This document shows, piece by piece, positions 11,200-22,169 of a stretch of 64,000 nt of DNA (position 1 is its first letter; each line of letters starts with the position of its first letter). The DNA is from Epiperipatus broadwayi. Lineage: Eukaryota; Onychophora; Udeonychophora; Euonychophora; Peripatidae. The DNA is taken from positions 1,300,001 through 1,364,000 of the forward strand of contig JAQFVV010012497.1 of the NCBI GenBank assembly GCA_028023455.1. Direction: 5' to 3'. A program made the position numbers and the translations under genes. The notes beneath the pieces were generated by a model, which was not told where the DNA came from, made no database searches, and worked only from the letters and a program-made list of their open reading frames with translations.

Positions 11200-12660
11200 A
11201 AATAGATTTCTAACTCGGCCCTACATTATCAACATTTACTAAAGAACGTTGGCGAATCTCAAAGAAATGTAATTTTCTAGAATTATTCATTAAGATTTAA
11301 TAAATACAAAACATATATAAACTGGGAGTTATTACAACTAATATGCCAGCCATTTGCGAAGTAGTAGACCCTGCATTACAATAAATGATGCACTGAATGC
11401 GTGTCGATTTATATGAAAGTTAAGTTATTTAGGAAAGTAAATATTAATGAAAATTTGACACGCATTCATTGTTTTAAGCGATCATAGATTTAAACTTTGA
11501 AAATTGAGACAATTATGAGCATGCAATAATTAAATAATAACTATAGATAAAAATGTAGATTATAGAAATACGCACCCAAGAAAGATAGAGTGAGGTAAGC
11601 TAGATTATTAGAGAAATTTACACATTAAGTTAATTATTCAGTTTTAGTTATACATATGGTAGTTTTTACATTTTATAATTTAGATAAGTAGTATGAAGAA
11701 GAGCTATAGCATATTATTAGAGTACTCTAGAGTTTGAACACAGACAGGTACCTGTTTTATAAGAAGTTTTCTGATTCCATTAGTTTAGCAGCAAAAAGTT
11801 CACGATTGGCAATTCTTTCTTGTTTTTAGATATTTCATTTACTTTCACAGCAGCAGCAGCTTTCTCATTTATTTCAGGCAGCAGATCTTCATGGTGAATT
11901 TATGACGGGCAATGGAAAGTTTGGCATCCTATAGGCCATCTCCCGATGGAGAATAATCTAGGTGTTTTACTCGGTCATACCTTGGCAGGAACAATTTATT
12001 TTTATATTTTGGAGACTCTCAGTGATCGAGAGCAAAGCTAAAGTTTTAGTGAATGTCTCCAGCAAGTCTAAGATGGCCTCTTTTCTTATCTTGATCTCCC
12101 ACATTTTTGTTAAGGTATTTTTAGGTTCTACTTAATCTGCCTGAGGATAATCAATGCATTTTGTTGGTTTTAATTAAAGAAAGCTGCCGTTCTATTGTTT
12201 ACATTTTACATTTACTAATTACATTTTGGGGAATTTTTCTTTAATTAATCTATTATCTAACACTGACTGATGCTTTTAAATTTCAAAGACAAAAAGGGAA
12301 CATAAGATTATTTTAACTTTTAATTAAATATTACATCAGATTTTTTTAGAATTATTATTAAACGAAATTTAAACAAAGCATTAAATACGAACTTTATAAT
12401 CCAAAATAAATGATTAAAATTATACAAAATTATATAACTAAAAGAAATCTAAATTATATTATTTTATCCCTATTTATTGCCTTTAATTTGAGATCGAAAT
12501 GTGTGCGTGTTTATGCTGAATTCTACATATATTTATACATTTTTAATATTGCTACACACACAATTCGATACCAAAAAGGTTAAATTTGGGCGGGATAGAC
12601 CGGTCAGTGAGAGACGACAGAAAAAGGTGAAACTTAAGATTCGAATACGAATCTTACTGT
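11200..12660. other. AT-rich DNA without recognised features
   Basis: Nothing supportable was seen. The first part, up to about 11300, still belongs to the higher-CpG zone; the remainder is ordinary AT-rich sequence. Confidence 0.5.
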
Positions 12661-12671
12661 TTCACAAATAA

Positions 12672-12772
12672 CTATCATTTGGGAATTCACAAGGAGTTTG
12701 AGTACTGGAAGTGAAAGAGCTGGGGTCACAATCCATGGATCTTGATGGCTAGAGTTGCTGCTATACAGCAAT
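12672..12772 (-). repeat. SINE-A copy
   Basis: A minus-strand copy with 'gggaattcacaaggagtttg', 'tactggaagtgaaagagctg', 'caatccatggatcttgatgg' and 'gctatacagcaatcac'. It ends about 190 bp before a tRNA-like SINE in the opposite orientation. Confidence 0.8.
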
Positions 12773-12959
12773 CACAGAGGACATAGACTTTATTATTCTA
12801 TGAAATACTTGCACATCAGAGCTCATTTAAATTTGCAAAATAGGTAAACAAAATAAGATGCTAGAAAGGTGATGAGAGGGGGAAGGCCAAACAATGACAG
12901 ATTATTGTTTACAATGGTCAAAGATTATTATTTGATTTACAACTACACATTGAGTGTCA

Positions 12960-13064
12960 AGCATTGGTGGGCAAAATGGTCAGCACAACTGCCTCACAAG
13001 CAATTGTCCCGGGTTAGTGCGTTCGCTTCCCGGCGATGCTATAACACATGAAAAAAAAAAAAAC
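12960..13064 (+). repeat. tRNA-derived SINE with poly-A tail
   Basis: The plus strand carries a tRNA-like body: 'gcattggtgggcaaaatggt' (acceptor and box A region), an anticodon arm with loop CTCACAA, and a T arm 'cccgggtt...cgcttcccgg'. The T loop is interrupted by about 8 extra bases ('agtgcgtt'). After the tRNA part comes 'ataacacatg' and a run of thirteen A. The 'acatatg' plus oligo-A end is shared with copies at 52113 and 52643, so this is a retroposed family member. Confidence 0.75.
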
Positions 13065-13099
13065 CCTACACATTGAGTTTACATATTCATAAATAATTC

Positions 13100-15400
13100 T
13101 ACATACTTGTGAAGACATCACAATACAATCTCCAATAATTCAATACAGAACAGAAGCATCATCACTTTAAATCAAATACATCTTATCATATTCAATCTTT
13201 GCTTTCTTATCTTCCAATATTTTCTTTTACAAATCTTTATTCTAGATTACATAGGCATCCAGTGAAATAATATGATTCTATTCTTGTATTGTTTTGTGCA
13301 ATAGTGAAAGTGGCTGAATCACAAAGGTTTCTAAATTAAATTTCTAATTGAGGAATTGACCATACAGTTATTGATTTATAGCATTTATAAAATACTTTTA
13401 GACAACAGATTAAAAATATATAAATCAGTAATTGTGAAAGCTTTAATAAGGGACATTTTTTTTTTATTATTTAAATTTATGACACAATTTTAACTGTTAT
13501 CAATAGATAAATGCAAATATTTTTATTTTACGAATAATTAATGTCTCAATTATCAGATCAGATCATTATTTTTTAGTAACAAAATAATTGATTTAACAAA
13601 TTAAAAATTCATGGCTGTATAAATATTTCATATGTCTACCAACTTTGAATAGACAACTATTTTTTAATATTTAATAAATTTAAAAACAATGGCTCTATAG
13701 ATACTGAAATATAATCTCAAAGTCTGGGTAAACATTTTTCTGGTCAAAATACACTGTCTAAAAAATAGATGATTAATGTGCAATTTTTATACATTACACA
13801 TAGTATAGTCTCATGGAAATGTTGAGCCACCAATGGAAATTGATAACAAGGAGATCAGTACAAATAATATCTATAATCTCTATTTAGATAGGAAAATTAT
13901 TCAAAGAATTGAAGTTTTGCTTATGTTTTTAGACTGTGTATCTAAGTTTAACTATTTGGGTAGACTTTAAATAGTTTATATATTTTTGGAGCTTTTAGTT
14001 GTATGCTAACTGTAGCTATCTTGGTCTTTGGCTGAAAAATATATATACTGTATATATAAAACTAAATATCACATGATACTTTTCCTAGTTTATATTTTCT
14101 GCATTGTTCGATAACAACTTTTGTTTTTCCTCATTACAACTTTATATATGTATTGAGAAAATTGTTTACAAAGTCCATATATTAATTAAAAGAGATTTTA
14201 TAGAAGTTTGTAAATACTTCTGGACTTTTCTTTTTATTATTGTAGATATTTTTAGTGAACTGATTCTTAGTTTTAAATTGTTTTAATGGTTTAAACTTTT
14301 TTAAAGACTTTATCTGTTGACATTCAGTGCAATTGACTAAGTATATGTAGATTTAAAGATTCATTCTAAATACCAAGTAAATTTTCACAACTTTTAACTT
14401 GCCACTGTAGGCTTAAGGTTTTTTTTAATAACTTCTCATAGAGAAACAGCAAAGAATGTATTATTTATCAGTCTTAACAATTACTAGATTATAAAGATTT
14501 GAAAGATTTTCCATACATGCTTATTCTCTTTTAGATTTAAAAAAAAAAGATATCTATTTACTGACCAATATTGAATGGTTAGCTGAGTTAGCTATGACCT
14601 GATTTACTATAAGGAAAATAATAATTGATTGGAACCTAAAAAAATATCAAGTTCTATCTGGTCCAGATTCAAATGTACTAATGACAAATAGAGATGTATA
14701 AAGCTTTTTGTGTATATATATTTAGAATTTTAATCCTTTAATATAAACATAAAAGTAATGGATTAAAAAATACTGTATTTGGCTAAGTAAAAATATTCTT
14801 TTTCAATATTTATTCTATTAAATTACATTGTATGTATTTGTTTTATTATTTATCACATGCTCTGTATTATTTATAGCAGTGAATATATATATTTTAAAAT
14901 GAATACATTTCTTTAAGATCTAAATAAAGTAACTGTTACATATCATTATTCAAATTCCATTTAATTCTGTCATGATTTACTGATTAAATTGTTTCAAGAG
15001 TTTAAGCAAGATTTATTGATAACTCTGGTATTTGCAGACAGATTAATATTTAGTCAAAATAAGTCATAGATCAATTCATAGATCACATGACCCTATCTCT
15101 TAAACTTGTAAGTTATAAACAGTGAGGATTGCCATTTCCTCTACAAGCTTTATGATAAATGCTTAGCCAGAGCCAGCACTGTTTTGTTTATGAATAAACA
15201 CTATTCTTATAAATAACTTTTTACAAATTGATTTTTATGAATTTTTTATAAATATGTTATTAGTCTGCATATTGGATTCTTATAAATCTCTAAATCTAAT
15301 TAGTTATTAATTTTTTTGGATTTTACATTTTATATATTTATGTTAATAGAGCACCATCAATCCCATTTTAACCAGGAAAGTTTCATTATTACAAATCCTA
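13100..15400. other. AT-rich DNA without recognised features
   Basis: No gene or strong repeat was seen. The only notable word is 'atcacatgaccctatctctt' near 15083, a diverged form of a phrase repeated at 15432 and, inverted, at 40563 and 41017. Confidence 0.5.
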
Positions 15401-15560
15401 TTGCAGAGTCACAAGAATAAATGCAATAAACATCACATGATCACCATTTCTTATGCTTGCTTATAACTGTTATTAAAACAGGCAAATCTCACTATACGTA
15501 TTGTCACTCACATGGATGCTTGTGCATAAAATCCCCATTTAGTGCCTACTTATCCAATAT

Positions 15561-15600
15561 CCCCAGACTAGTTTCTGGCTTGTAGCCTTCATCAGTGAAG
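15561..15600 (-). ncRNA. Hammerhead-ribozyme-like motif, left arm
   Basis: On the minus strand the order is CTTCA, CTGATGA, a 13-nt stem-loop (AGGC-loop-GCCA), GAA, ACTAGT, C, TGGGG. This matches the hammerhead layout: the CUGAUGA and GAA core boxes, a GUC-type cleavage triplet after a 3-bp palindromic stem III, and a 5-bp stem I (CTTCA with TGGGG, two G-U pairs). The base pair expected next to the core in stem II is an A-A mismatch, which would weaken or abolish activity. This is a motif call; activity is unknown. Confidence 0.4.
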
Positions 15601-15673
15601 ATCCTTGGATCTGAGAGCACTGCACGAGGAGCCTTGGATCTGAGAGCATTGCAGTGTTCTCAAATCCAAGGCT

Positions 15674-15713
15674 CCTCACTGATGAAGGCCACAAGCCAGA
15701 AACTAGTCTGGGG
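15674..15713 (+). ncRNA. Hammerhead-ribozyme-like motif, right arm
   Basis: On the plus strand the parts are CCTCA (15674-15678), CTGATGA (15679-15685), a stem-loop (15686-15698), GAA (15699-15701), ACTAGT (15702-15707), C (15708) and TGGGG (15709-15713). Stem I pairs CCTCA with TGGGG, with one G-U pair. Stem III is the self-complementary ACTAGT with no loop, a shape that could work only as a dimer or with very short pairing. The stem II closing position is A-A. Hammerheads with very short stem III are known from Penelope-like elements and retrozymes. Confidence 0.4.
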
Positions 15714-15839
15714 TGGGGATATTGGTTGAGTAGGCACTAGATGGGGAGTTTATGCCCAAGCCTTCTGGCATCCATTGATTACTCTAGCTTGCTGTGAGTG
15801 ACTATACGTATAGTGAGTTTTGCCTGTTTTAATAATAAA

Positions 15840-17690
15840 TACAATATAGCAAATTGTCCTGTTTCTATGAAAACTTATTGCTATCATACAAAACTAATAT
15901 TTATTTTTAAAAATATTTTATTTGATGCCATTATCATCAGTAAGTTGCAATTGAATTTGTTTTTAATGTACATTTTTGTTTTATAGCATATAAAATACCA
16001 TAAATCTTAATTGTGCAATTTTTTTTTTTGTTTTGAAACCCGACAGCAGGATTATTGAAACATCTATAGTTCGAATACTGCATAAAGCTGTATATGTCTA
16101 GAATAATGTTCCAAATTATTTGAACTCTTGTTTGTGTGTGCTGCATTTCCTAAATATTTTACTATTGTGTTTAAATAAATTGTAAATGTAAACAAATTCA
16201 ACTCGGAGTAGTGAAATATCATTAGTGCAATGAAGAAGCAATAGTATTATCAATGCAATTGTTTTTAATTAAACAAATTTTTATAATTGAATATATAATG
16301 TATCTACCTGGAAGTTATGAAGAGATGTAAATTTCTCAGAGTAGAATTTTAAAAAAAATGATTACATTTATACCTTTGTTAGGAATTAAATTAATATTTT
16401 CTCTTTATTTGTTTTTTATTATTTTTATTTTAAGTATTATATGTTTTGTAATTTATGTGTTTTCAATTTCTAATACTTTTAACATTATTCAACAATTTTT
16501 TACATAATTGAAATCACAATAAACAGAAAAAAATGTATACACTTTGCATTTTTTGTGACTCCAATTTTGTCACATAAGGTTTTTAAATTAGCTAGTAATT
16601 TAAATATATTTTTTGTATCTTATCTAATTTTAAGAGCACCCAAATGAACAAATTTATATTTGTATTCAAAGAGAAATAAAATGTTTAGAGTTTCTTTTCT
16701 TCATGTGCAAGAATTGTTATCATATTTATAGAACAAATAAAAATTAGAGATTTTTTTTGAGATCCAAGGCTTGATCTTGCACTTAAATAGGAAGCATATA
16801 CAGTATATATATTTACTTATGAAGGTTGGGGCATCAGTTCTTGATATTGCTGCACGATAATGTCATGCCTTCCAATTACCATTTTGGTTCATAATAGAAG
16901 CTTATCATTTTCAATGTTCCATTTCCAGAAATTTTTTTGCTGATCAAGTGAATAAAGAAAACCTAGGATTATCAAGATTTTACATCTATCTTCTTTTTAT
17001 CTTTAGTCTGTTGTAATGTAGGATTTCTTAATAGAGAGGTGGGAGATTAATATTTAAAAATTAGCAAATATAAATTAATAATAAGTTTAGAGATTATAGG
17101 CAAGGGAAATTTTAGCATTGTAGAACAAATAAAAATAGCTGGAAAACTACTCTTTAGAATCATTTATTTTTGTATGTTTAAAGTTAAAATCATGGCCACT
17201 TGATCTGTATCAGACATTTAAAAATATATGGATGGCAAAAAAAAAAAAAATGTATTGCTTTAAATATTTTGAACATATTTCTAAGCATGAATGAATTTTT
17301 GATAAACCAAATTATGTTATTATAATAATAGGATTTACATTTTTATATATTTTAATTTTATTTTAAATGAAATGTGATCAAACTGATTTTCTGCTAATAA
17401 TAAATTTAACAAATAACTTTTTGATGATAAGTGCAGAAGAACTTAACATTTTATGTTTTATCTTTTGAACGAGTCATCAACATTTCACTACTGTAATTTA
17501 TTCATTAAATTTGATATAATTAAAATAAGTACTGTACATATATATAAAATCGTACTATGAAAGTTCAAGACAGATGTTATTTCTCTCAATATATATCATA
17601 TTTGAGCCATAATCAGGACAAATTGGAACAAAATTTGTGAATAGCATTTTTTCTTCTGACATTAAAAATCCTAGTAAAATAAATAATCTA
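15840..17690. other. AT-rich DNA without recognised features
   Basis: Only low-complexity stretches (T-runs near 16020, A-run near 17240) were seen. The short open frames near 15800-16146 lie in such sequence and have no recognisable content. Confidence 0.5.
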
Positions 17691-17704
17691 ATAGTATATT
17701 GCAC

Positions 17705-17890
17705 AGGGGTTTGTAAGAGATTCTAGCACCAAAAGTGATAGAGTTGAGTCACAGTCTATCTATTCTTTTATTCTATTATTATATTAATCCACACCTTACT
17801 CAAGGTCCATGGATTGTGACTAAACTGTCATTTCTGGTGCTTGAACTTCTTATAAACTCCTGATCAATAAATCACTTAATTCCTAAAAAT
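17705..17890. repeat. Two SINE-A pieces, head to head
   Basis: A minus-strand piece at 17705-17760 ('gattctagcaccaaaagtga', 'gagtcacagtct') is followed by a plus-strand piece at 17806-17890 ('caaggtccatggattgtgac', 'ctgtcatttctggtgcttga', 'ctgatcaataaatcac'). The two form an imperfect inverted repeat with a spacer of about 45 bp. Confidence 0.75.
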
Positions 17891-18129
17891 TTCTTATTAA
17901 AAATATGTTAATGAGTATATATTTTTTGTTAAAGTAAATTTACTAATTACATTTCTCTTGTTTATAATATTTTTAATTTTCTGGTTTTTGTTATTGTTAT
18001 TTTAGCAGTTTTGCAGACTCATTTTATATTGATGAAATTAATACTTGCAAAAATTTTTATTGTCTGATTGTCAACCTTAAATAATTTTTTTCCCAAAGTA
18101 CTATTGTGACTGCAACTGGAATATTTTAT

Positions 18130-19190
18130 AATTGTGAGGTTGATGCTATCATTAATAATTTAACTAATTCTACTGTAACTAATGTAGTTGATATTGCCAT
18201 AATTGATGTAGATGATGCCTGTACAACTAGTATAGGTGGTATCACTCTAAATGGTATATGCTAACGTTACTGTAAATAGTATTGTTGATGCTTCTGGAGG
18301 GTATATCTGATCACTATGATTGATGCTGCTGATGAATCTGTAACTAGCAAAACTGTTACAATTGCAACTAAGTAATTGTATAATAAACTTCTCAAAAGTT
18401 CATATGAAAGGCTGATTGATTATTTAAGTTTTATTTTAATTAATCCAAGCCAAGTTTTTTGAATAATCTTATAACAGTCGGTACTGAAATTTTCAACTCC
18501 GAGTCTGCCATTCTATTAGTGCACTAAACTGTGCAGAACAATTGATGAGGGTGTTATTATTGTAGCTGATATTTCTGTTGCTGCTATATGAATAGTATAG
18601 CTAATGCCACTATAGCTGTTGTAGCTGATATAACTGTGTTGTTGACCTTGCTATAATTGGATGTAATTGATGCTCCTACAACTAGTATCATTGAAAACCT
18701 TGTAATTGATGTACTTAATATCACTTGACTGGTATGAATAAGACAGCACTATGATTCAGGCAGTGTTTTTCTAAAAGCATGCTTAGCAAAATGTAGATTT
18801 TAAATGTAAATTATTTTTACCTTTTTTAACACTCATTTATAATGAGTTTATAAATATTAACTGGTATGGTTGATGCCCATGGAACTGGTGAAATTGATGC
18901 TTATTGCCCTTCTTAACTAATGTAATTAAATTAAAGTAATTATATGATGAGGTCATTATAGCATTTAACAGTTCCATTCATTTAATCTGAGATGATTTTT
19001 TAAAATCATGTTGCTCATCTGATGATCAGTACTGAGATCTTCATCTCTTGAATTCACTATTTTACACTGTATTAAAGTACACAGAGCAACTGATGTAAGT
19101 GATGACCCCTTAACTGGTATAATGTGTTCTACCATACTAATATAGTTGTTGCTACTATAACTGGTGCAGTAACATCACTCTATCTGTAAA
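18130..19190 (+). repeat. Degenerate minisatellite field, about 27-nt unit
   Basis: Variants of a phrase like 'actgtaactggtgtagttgatgct' recur at 18165-18400, 18541-18740, 18855-18905 and 19083-19175. In the first block consecutive units read roughly as nine-residue repeats (TVTNVVDIA, then IIDVDDACT-like), but stops interrupt every frame. Decayed SINE-A pieces (18470-18540 and about 19015-19085) split the field. Confidence 0.55.
18470..18540 (-). repeat. SINE-A fragment
   Basis: A minus-strand fragment with 'tcggtactgaaattttcaac', 'tccgagtctgccattctatt' and 'agtgcactaaac'. It lies inside the degenerate minisatellite field. Confidence 0.65.
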
Positions 19191-19354
19191 AGTTAGTGTA
19201 ATGTTTATACTATTAATATATTGTCTTCATAATTACAATTCACCTTCAAACAATGTAAATTTTGATGAATAGTTTTTCTTACAAATTCAAATTTTATTGT
19301 ATAAATTACTTGCATCTCAGTTACTTTTTCTTCTTCTCAATCCTGATTTTTAAT

Positions 19355-19575
19355 TATAGGGAACTTGAACACAGACCTTCAAGCTTCCTTCAGCAATCTG
19401 CTCTATCTCATACAACAATTATTCATGACTATACACACATGTGAAACAGATAAATGATCTTCAATATACATATTTTATGCTAAACCAGTCCTCATCAGTT
19501 GGTCCAGGTCATCATTTCCACACATAATCTGTGTTTGGTTTATATTAAGTTAGCAAATCTTCAAACTTTAATGGA
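19355..19575 (+). repeat. Fold-back family F, left arm plus body
   Basis: The left arm is at 19357-19442 ('agggaacttgaacacagacc', 'tatctcatacaac', 'tacacacatg'). It continues into a body shared with the copy at 56627: 'accagtcctcatcagttggtc', 'cacacataatctgtg' and 'cttcaaactttaatggac'. The right arm is missing. Confidence 0.8.
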
Positions 19576-19682
19576 CATTTCTTCTTAATTACTAAATTAT
19601 ATACATGTATTTTATTAAATGATGATTTTATAATGTTATTTACACAGAACACAGTTAATGCATCAATAAAAAATAATTGAAT

Positions 19683-19790
19683 GACTATTGCTCAGTTCAT
19701 AAAAGGTTCAAGCACTGGAAGTGACAGAGGTGGTTGTGATTAATGAACTTTGAAATCCAGAGCTTATCATTCACTACACCAAAACATTCA
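19683..19790 (-). repeat. SINE-A copy
   Basis: A minus-strand copy with 'gctcagttcataaaaggttc', 'gcactggaagtgacagaggt', 'gaactttgaaatccagagct' and 'cattcactacaccaaaac'. Confidence 0.8.
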
Positions 19791-20729
19791 GGGTAATGAT
19801 ATCATTGTGTTACTGTGATTATGTTGCAGTATAGTATGACAAGCAAGCCATGATGATCATATATGCATTAAATGACCATTACAAATTCAATCCAGTTAAT
19901 TGTATTTATAATGCTAAATAGTACTGTTATATGCTTTTGTTAACAGTTTTGTAATTCCTGTTAACTTGCTTTGATTTTGAATAACAATAATGTTTGCAGA
20001 ATTCAAGCACTAAACTATATACATTCACAACAAACAAAAATCTATAGATAATACATATTTAAAAATTTTCCCAAAATATTTATCTTTCATTATAGTTTTT
20101 TTATATTTCTCTATCAGCAATTTTGATAAATGAGTGAATGTGTTAAACATGAAAAGGATTCTGTTGCTAAATTCTCTGAGAAATTTCTAACACTTTTAAT
20201 GACAATAATGATATAAAAAACTATAAATTATTTGGTACTAATTTAGAATGCACTCATGGCCATTTTGAATTCTAAAGACCGCCCAAAACCATCACTAAAC
20301 ACATCCAAGTAATAAATGACATTGAATAATCCACACGATATGACCATTTGTTACAAAATTGCAATTTAATCAATTAAAAAATTAAAGCGCAAATTTCATA
20401 TGATTATGAATGATCAAATCACATGACTAAAATATACAAAATATAAAAAATGGGAGGAATGAATAAATTTTGAAGTACTAAAAGTTTATAATTTCTAAAA
20501 TTATATCAATTTGTATCAATTTCAAGAGCCCATAAGGACCTTATGTGATCAAGTGTAGATTCCATATCCACATCAGCAGATCAAATGTGAACAATGCTCT
20601 TTTTTATTATTTTCATTTTTTTTTTCTAACTTCATGGAACAAAGAAAGCATGTAACATCAGAGTTTCTTTCTAATAAGGAAAAATCTGATTAATTGTAAA
20701 ATTAATACACTTTATTTCATATGGTTATG

Positions 20730-21240
20730 GGAATATATTATAATAAAATTCGTATTTTAGAACTTATAAGCTTTTAGTTTTTTGAAATTATAAACTTGGT
20801 ATGACAATTTTACGTTAGTTCAACATGTGCTTATGGGCATATATTGTAATAAAATTTGTATTTTAGAACTTAAGAGCTTTTAGTTTTTCAAAATTATAAG
20901 CTTGGTATGATCAATTTTATGTTAGTTCAACTTGTGCTTATGGATATATTGTAATAAAATTTGTATTTTAGAACTTATAAACTTTTAGTTTTTTGAAATT
21001 ATAAGCTTGGTATGATCAATTTTAGGTTCTTTCATCATGTGTTTATGGGAATGTATTGTAATAAAATTCATATATTAGAACTTATAAGCTTTTAGTTTTT
21101 CAAAATTATAAACCTGGTATGATCAATTTTACATTATTTCAACAGGTCATATATTGTAATAAAATTTGTATTTTAGAAGTTATAAGTTTTTAATATTTCA
21201 AAATTATAAGCTTGGTTTGATGAAACTTTGCATTTTTTGG
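20730..21240 (+). repeat. Tandem array, about 107-bp unit
   Basis: The block 'attgtaataaaatttgtat' with 'tttagaacttataagctttt' and 'aaattataagcttggtatga' repeats at about 20733, 20840, 20948, 21054 and 21152. A partial unit lies at 21309-21355 after an insertion-like gap. Each unit ends with 'gttagttcaacatgtgctta' or a variant. Units differ by scattered substitutions. Confidence 0.85.
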
Positions 21241-21356
21241 ATGATAGTTTGTATCGTCGAAAACATCTTTCCCCCTCCCCATATACTTCACTGGTTTGTA
21301 CCATCATTGTTGTAATAAATATTGTATTTTAGAAGTTATAAGCTTTTAATATTTAG

Positions 21357-21522
21357 ACTGTGCTCACCATCATTTTGAATTCTAAGGTCCACTAAAATCC
21401 ACTGCTGACACATCCAAGTGACCCGTGTAGTTTATTCGATGTCATTTATCTCTTGGATGCTTGCATCAGCAATGCTTTTGCACAGTCCTTAGAATTCAAA
21501 ATGACAGTGAGCACATTCCAAA
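21357..21522. repeat. 165-bp hairpin (MITE-like)
   Basis: The arm 'gtgctcaccatcattttgaa' with 'ttctaaggtcc' at 21361-21393 is inverted at 21487-21517 ('ccttagaattcaaaatgaca', 'gtgagcac'). The loop contains 'cccgtgtagtttattcgatg'. Confidence 0.75.
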
Positions 21523-21856
21523 TCAGCATCAATTATTCTTTTGAATAGAAATTCACTCTTTTAAATAGAATTATTGAAGTTGTCCTATGTATCACTTTAA
21601 TTACAGATGAATATGATATATTGTTCTTATAATCTTAACAAGAAAATAATGAAAATGTTTATGAAATAGAAAAAACAGCAAAAGTAATCAGCAGAAAAAA
21701 TTAAAACAAAAAAAAATTAAGAAAATAAACTAAGTGTTAATGGTGAAACATTTTTTTCTTTCATATATCAGAACTTGCTATAGCAGAATTTTATACTAAT
21801 GATCATTTTGATAATGAACAAAGACTGCAACCAAAGAAAAATTGAAATAATGAGAA

Positions 21857-22041
<185 letters not shown>

Positions 22042-22065
22042 AAAACAAAAAAATCAAATAGTCTA

Positions 22066-22165
22066 CTGCTAAGCAGTTCATAATAAGTATAAACACTGGA
22101 AGTGAGTTGGCTGCAATCCTTGGATCTTGGTTCCAAAGTCTGTCATTCTACTACTGTACCAAATT
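22066..22165 (-). repeat. SINE-A copy after the microsatellite
   Basis: A minus-strand copy with 'gctaagcagttcataataag', 'aacactggaagtgagttggc', 'aatccttggatcttggttcc' and 'ctgtcattctactactgtac'. Its 3' side faces the triplet microsatellite. Since family tails are ATT-rich, the microsatellite probably grew from the tail of this copy. Confidence 0.8.
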
Positions 22166-22169
22166 TCTC

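Larger units (their letters stand above)
15470..15836. mobile_element. 366-bp fold-back element with hammerhead-like arms
   Basis: Long inverted repeats begin 'ttattaaaacaggcaaa' on the left and end with the complement 'tttgcctgttttaataat' on the right. They continue inward through 'ctcactatacgtat', 'agtgcctac' and 'ccccagactagtttctggct'. The centre (about 15600-15665) is itself palindromic around 'ggatctgagagca'. No protein is encoded, so if mobile it is non-autonomous. Related partial copies lie at 40480-40575, 40603-40780 and weakly 37575-37705. Each arm contains a hammerhead-like core, listed separately. Confidence 0.8.
20243..21522. mobile_element. Inverted-repeat element enclosing a tandem array
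   Basis: The left end (20243-20340: 'gaatgcactcatggcc', 'attttgaattctaaagac') is inverted at the right end (21485-21522: 'ccttagaattcaaaatgac', 'agtgagcacattc'). A second copy of the left-type arm lies at 21357-21440. The right part, about 21357-21522, is therefore a compact 165-bp hairpin by itself. Either one 1.28-kb element with 40-bp terminal repeats or two related MITEs flanking the array would fit. No transposase frame is present. Confidence 0.65.

Noticed and set aside
12869-13051. 60-codon plus-strand open frame
   Set aside because: It runs through the tRNA-derived SINE and has no recognisable protein content.
20730-21240. CRISPR-like array
   Set aside because: Units are contiguous and diverged with no spacers, and the genome is eukaryotic.
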